Assembly: GCA_034429275.1 (NCBI GenBank)
Contig: DAOUFU010000163.1
Location: forward strand, 1 to 26,345
Direction of reading: 5' to 3'
DNA from: DAOUFU01 sp034429275
GTDB taxonomy: Bacteria; Chloroflexota; Anaerolineae; Aggregatilineales; Aggregatilineaceae
DNA length: 26,345 nt
Part shown: one piece after another, positions 22,847 to 26,345 of the stretch
Position numbering within the stretch: position 1 is the first letter of the stretch
How the letters are laid out: each line of letters opens with the position of its first letter
Made by a program: the position numbers and the translations under genes
The notes under the pieces: model-generated
Seen by the model: the letters and a program-made list of their open reading frames with translations, nothing else
The model's database searches: none
Told to the model about the DNA's origin: nothing

Positions 22847-24385
22847 ATGCGCGATAAACAACATTGGTGGATATGGGGCGCAGTTGTTGTGCTATTGATC
22901 AGGGCTACGATTGCAGGTAGTGCTGCCCCAATCATCCGCGCACAAGATAAAGATGAGCCGTTATGGTTTGTGTTCCAGGGTATGGCTACTGCTGCATACC
23001 CCAAAACCGGACCGTTCCGGGTCAAACTGGATGGCGAACACTTTCAAAACCTGAACCACACTTCCCTTGATATGTACTTCCAAAGCTGGGTACCTGACAA
23101 CACAGGCATGATCTGGGTTTCGGAGTCCGGTAACGATGATGACTTGTTCTGGGCACCGCCAGATGGCTGGAACGAAATTGCACTCACCCACACAATTGAC
23201 ATCGAAGAGCGTTTCTTTTGTTGGACACCCGATGGTGAATGGATGCTCATTCAAGAGAAATCCAGTGAGAGTTTGCGCTTGGCGAGAATGCGCTCAGATG
23301 GCTCGGATTATCAACCATTAATTGCACTTGAGGAACCAAGTTTTGCTAAGTTTGTGGCATGGTCCCCCAGTGGCGAATGGATATTATTCTTTCATCATGA
23401 GCCAAACGATAACTATTGGCCGAATGATCACAAAGTGCTCTACCGCATGCATCCGGATGGGACAGCTTTACAAAGTCTTCAACCCAATGATCTATATTAT
23501 GATAACGATTTGATCACTGTCTCACCTGATCAGCGATACATCATCATTGGTGGGCCATTTCATCCCTCAACCCTTTTTTTGGTCGAACCGGATGCCATAC
23601 CGGCTAATATCAACGATGTGCAGGCCTATATTCGAGCACTAGCCGATATCCCTGCGTCCGCTCAATTCATTGAGGCAAACTGGTCACCAAATGGTGAATG
23701 GTTACTACTCGGCATTCGCGAAAAACTAGACGATGACCCTACGTATGACGAAAACGATAACTTCAGCATTTTCCGGTTACGACCTGATGGAAGCTATTTT
23801 GAAGGCAGTGAGTCAACTGGATACGGTACTTATTGGCAACCGTTGGCGAAAATTTCCGCTGAGTTTTTGCATACAGTAGAAAATGAATACTGGATGCCAG
23901 TATGGTCGCCAGACAGTAAATGGATTGTGTTGGCAGACGACATCGACGGTCAAACCGATTTATTCCGTGTGCAACTCGACAACAATGAGCGCACACAACT
24001 TACTGATTCTCCGGATTTTGACGATGTACCCGCTGCGGTTTCGCCGGATGGACGTTGGGTACTGGGTATCGCACAAGAAGATTATTGGACAGGGGGATAT
24101 TTATACCAGATGTATCCCGATGGCTCCAATTGGCAATCACTTTTGACTGTCGAAGATACGAGACACCATCGCGATCAGTTCCTTATGTTTACACCAGATG
24201 GTCAGGGTGTGATCTTCTGGCACCAGCACAATGCCAATACTAGCCGAAGTTATTCGGACTTTTATCATGTTCAACTTGATAGTCTAGCAACAACGCGACT
24301 TGCCCCTCCCAATGCTCATTCAAACGCTTATATTCGTGATAATACTGCGATAGGAATTGTGGGCTGGTATCCTCCTCAGCCCTGA
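22847..24385 (+). CDS. Secreted TolB/PD40-type beta-propeller protein, cargo gene 4
   Basis: This 512-residue protein starts with a signal peptide (basic MRDKQHWW, hydrophobic WGAVVVLLIRATIAG, likely cleavage near IRAQ). The body has repeated blades with W(S/T)P(D/S/N)G(E/K)W motifs, for example FCWTPDGEW, VAWSPSGEW, ANWSPNGEW, PVWSPDSKW, AAVSPDGRW and LMFTPDGQG, alternating with Y/FRMHPDGT-like strands. This is the PD40/TolB propeller pattern and suggests protein or glycan binding outside the membrane. AGGAGGGG lies five bases before the ATG. It differs from the other cargo genes in being exported, so it is not an obvious defence gene. A 230-base gap separates it from the recombinase. Confidence 0.8.
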   Translation: MRDKQHWWIWGAVVVLLIRATIAGSAAPIIRAQDKDEPLWFVFQGMATAAYPKTGPFRVKLDGEHFQNLNHTSLDMYFQSWVPDNTGMIWVSESGNDDDLFWAPPDGWNEIALTHTIDIEERFFCWTPDGEWMLIQEKSSESLRLARMRSDGSDYQPLIALEEPSFAKFVAWSPSGEWILFFHHEPNDNYWPNDHKVLYRMHPDGTALQSLQPNDLYYDNDLITVSPDQRYIIIGGPFHPSTLFLVEPDAIPANINDVQAYIRALADIPASAQFIEANWSPNGEWLLLGIREKLDDDPTYDENDNFSIFRLRPDGSYFEGSESTGYGTYWQPLAKISAEFLHTVENEYWMPVWSPDSKWIVLADDIDGQTDLFRVQLDNNERTQLTDSPDFDDVPAAVSPDGRWVLGIAQEDYWTGGYLYQMYPDGSNWQSLLTVEDTRHHRDQFLMFTPDGQGVIFWHQHNANTSRSYSDFYHVQLDSLATTRLAPPNAHSNAYIRDNTAIGIVGWYPPQP

Positions 24386-24415
24386 GTTGTTCAAGTTTGG
24401 AGAGTATGGTTTGCA

Positions 24416-24450
24416 GAATGTTTTTCAGAATAAAGAAACATTTTCTGATT
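24416..24450 (+). terminator. Weak hairpin after the propeller gene
   Basis: AATGTTT and AAACATT form an AT-only stem about 30 bases after the propeller stop, followed by TTTTC. It could stop transcription before the recombinase promoter. The stem is weak. Confidence 0.3.
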
Positions 24451-24490
24451 ATACAATCTGACTCCAACTACAAAATACCTGCTGATCACA

Positions 24491-24505
24491 TGTTTGGGCC
24501 AAACA
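24491..24505. promoter_or_regulatory. Palindrome TGTTTGG-G-CCAAACA upstream of the recombinase
   Basis: Seven-base arms with a single central base lie about 30 bases before the -35 box of the recombinase promoter. This is a position for an activator or repressor, or for an accessory site of the recombinase. It shares no half-site with the repressor operators at 19304-19377. Confidence 0.4.
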
Positions 24506-24533
24506 ATGCGATTAGCTTGGAAAGTTGCGGAAT

Positions 24534-24562
24534 TTGACACGTTTGTTCTGGCATGTCATATT
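24534..24562 (+). promoter_or_regulatory. Probable promoter of the serine recombinase
   Basis: A consensus TTGACA (24534-24539) lies 17 bases from CATATT (24557-24562), a four-of-six match to TATAAT. The ATG follows 54 bases later with AGAGAAG just upstream. The recombinase thus has its own promoter, separate from the cargo. Confidence 0.5.
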
Positions 24563-24615
24563 AAGGACATACACCGTAAGATGCCCTCTAATTGAAAGCG
24601 AAACAAGAGAAGCTG

Positions 24616-26345
24616 ATGTCCGACTCCGACAACAACCACTACCTGCACCTCGTCCGCCAGGACTGCCCGCTGCCGCCCGGAACGCACGTCGTCGGCTACT
24701 GCCGCGATTCCGGCGGCGAGGAACAGGATCGTTCCGTCTCGCAGCAGGCCGAAACCATCCGCGAATACTGCGCGCATCACAACCTGGTCCTGGATAAGCT
24801 CTATCTCGATGAGGCGCGCAAGTCGTCGAACACGGACAAGCGCGAAGCCCTGCAAGAGATGCTCTACGATCTGCACGCCAACTTCAAGCGCATCAACGAC
24901 CGCTACCGCCGCGAGAAAGCCATCGCGGAGCATCCGTATGGTGTCATCTTCTGGAAATCGAACCGGCTGGGGCGCGACAGCATCGAGGCGATGAATATCA
25001 AGACCGACATCCGGCTGCGCGGCATCACGATTATCGACCTCGTGACCTCGGCCAATACGGGCAATCCCGGCATCGACGCGCTGATCGAAGCCTTCCAAAG
25101 CTGGCAGGATGAGCAGCTTCTCGATGAAATCTCGCAGAACGTCAAGCGCGGCCAGGCGCAGCTCGTCGCCACGCGCGACGATGATCCTGAATTCCTCAAA
25201 TACAACCCCGGTTATGAGAGCACCGGCACGCTGCTGGGGGTGCGCCCCGGTTTCTCGCCCAAGGGGTTCAAGCGCGTCCCGGTTCAAATCGGTGTGCGCA
25301 AGCGTCGTAAAGGTCACTCTGGCGGTGAGCCGCGCATCGTCGGACGCCTGGTGCCCGATCCGGAAACCTGGGATCGCTGCTATCTCGCCTGGGAAATGCG
25401 CCATAACGGCGAGGATATCGGCAAAATCCACGAGGCGACCCGGCTGTATAAGACCAAAAACGGCTACTCGTCGTTCTTTGCCAATCCCATCTATATCGGC
25501 GTCTACGAACATGGCGGCGTGCGCTATGAGAACTTCGTTGAGCCGATGATCCCGCGCGAGTGGTTCGAGCAGGAACAGGTCGCGCGCGCCGAACGCGCCA
25601 AGAAGTACAATGGGCAAAAGGTCAGGCCCGAATACGAGCCGCGCCGCGTGGGTGAGGAGCACATGCTCTCAGGTCTGGTATTCTGCGGCCACGTCGAAGG
25701 CGAAGAGCACCCGATGCACGTCGGCACCATTCCCGAAGAAGAAGGGAAACGCGGCGAGTACGTGTATTTCAAGTGCTCGCTGAAGAACAACACGCGCGGG
25801 GATCGCTGCCAGGCGGGGACCATCAGCGCCAAAGGGTTGGAGAAGGCCGTGATCGAGAACCTGCTGGAGCACGTGATCACGCTCGAAAACATGCAGCCGC
25901 TCGCGCAGGAGATCGCCGCCCAGCTTCAGGAGCGCAGCCGCGACGCCGACAAGCGGATCGACGCGGTACGAACCCGGCTGAATGAGGTGCGCCGCTCGAT
26001 GGAGAACCTGATGGACGCCATCGAGAAGATGGGCTACGCGCCGCACATCCAGGATCGCTACGATGCCCGCCTGCGCGAAGAGGCCGAACTGGTCGCGGAA
26101 CTGGAACGCCTCGAAGCGCTGTGCGTCCAGCCGCAGAAAATCAAGGCAGTCACCGACGACATGCTCAGACAGTGGATCGAGCACACTCGCGCCACGCTAC
26201 AGGGGGGCAATCGCGCGCTGGCCCGCCGGGCGATCATGCAGTTCGTGGCGAAGATCGTGGTGAAAAACAGAACGGGAACGCTCTATTACACGTTCCCGCT
26301 CGAAGATGAACTGTATATGCCTAGTAAACAGAGTGTGGACCTGAG
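24616..26345 (+). CDS. Large serine recombinase (3' end outside window)
   Basis: The frame from ATG 24616 stays open to the right edge, giving at least 576 residues. The N-terminal resolvase domain has the catalytic serine S32 in GYCRDSGGEE, followed by QDRSVSQQAETIREYC and the conserved arginine region IFWKSNRLGRD. The recombinase domain follows (GFSPKGFKRVP, then ANPIYIGVYEHGGVRYENFVEP), then a zinc-ribbon domain (LVFCGHV...YFKCSLKNNTRGDRCQAG) and a long coiled coil. This is the architecture of phage and ICE-type integrases that act between short attP and attB sites. It is the presumed integrase of the element. The first 160 bases are the source or descendant of R1-R3. Confidence 0.93.
   Translation, partial: MSDSDNNHYLHLVRQDCPLPPGTHVVGYCRDSGGEEQDRSVSQQAETIREYCAHHNLVLDKLYLDEARKSSNTDKREALQEMLYDLHANFKRINDRYRREKAIAEHPYGVIFWKSNRLGRDSIEAMNIKTDIRLRGITIIDLVTSANTGNPGIDALIEAFQSWQDEQLLDEISQNVKRGQAQLVATRDDDPEFLKYNPGYESTGTLLGVRPGFSPKGFKRVPVQIGVRKRRKGHSGGEPRIVGRLVPDPETWDRCYLAWEMRHNGEDIGKIHEATRLYKTKNGYSSFFANPIYIGVYEHGGVRYENFVEPMIPREWFEQEQVARAERAKKYNGQKVRPEYEPRRVGEEHMLSGLVFCGHVEGEEHPMHVGTIPEEEGKRGEYVYFKCSLKNNTRGDRCQAGTISAKGLEKAVIENLLEHVITLENMQPLAQEIAAQLQERSRDADKRIDAVRTRLNEVRRSMENLMDAIEKMGYAPHIQDRYDARLREEAELVAELERLEALCVQPQKIKAVTDDMLRQWIEHTRATLQGGNRALARRAIMQFVAKIVVKNRTGTLYYTFPLEDELYMPSKQSVDL

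Noticed and set aside
24556..25662. 368-codon - strand frame opposite the recombinase
   Set aside because: The + frame encodes a complete serine recombinase with a catalytic site and zinc ribbon; the - frame is its shadow.

Overview
The window (about 55-58% GC) looks like a bacterial chromosome carrying an integrated mobile element. The host genes are most consistent with a Chloroflexota-type bacterium: GT4-rich glycan cluster, VanZ-like protein, SnoaL-fold protein, mixed ATG/GTG/TTG starts. That assignment is inference; no rRNA or tRNA is present.

Region 1 (1-9824) is a cell-surface glycan cluster on the + strand, scarred by insertion sequences. An IS481-like transposase enters from the left edge. 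Four glycosyltransferases follow (1038, 2894, 4090, 5244), with the relics of two different IS families fused between the first two. Then come a PglC-like phosphoglycosyl transferase, a NeuD/PglD-like acetyltransferase, a DegT/PglE-like aminotransferase and a GDP-L-fucose synthase. The transferases, sugar-modifying enzymes and initiating PglC-type enzyme fit stepwise assembly of a lipid-linked oligosaccharide containing an N-acylated amino-deoxysugar and possibly fucose.

Region 2 (9825-11580) has a terminator, a VanZ-like membrane protein, a protein of two tandem SnoaL-like domains behind a strong promoter overlapped by a perfect GAAC-N4-GTTC palindrome, and a second, truncated vanZ copy.

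Region 3 (about 11581 to beyond 26345) is a mobilizable element with plasmid-like functions. On the - strand: a DUF6602-like putative nuclease, a repeat region of GTGGAG units, a primase-helicase, a mobilization operon (HU-like, RHH, HUH relaxase), a hairpin-rich segment that may be oriT, and a partition operon (small orf, RHH, ParM-like actin, ParR-like protein). Divergently, behind a set of inverted repeats, is an XRE repressor on the + strand. After it comes a row of accessory genes and then a large serine recombinase that runs off the right edge.

The most striking signal is in 20169-24777. Accessory genes (AAA ATPase, HNH endonuclease, HEPN-motif protein, secreted beta-propeller) alternate with three truncated copies of the 5' end of the serine recombinase gene, and the intact recombinase comes last. 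The copies are mosaics. One shares 87 identical bases with the live gene and then drops abruptly to about 70% identity just after the catalytic-serine codons. This resembles a cassette array or a stack of insertion scars at the recombinase's own 5' end, and may be an undescribed way of accumulating defence-type cargo.
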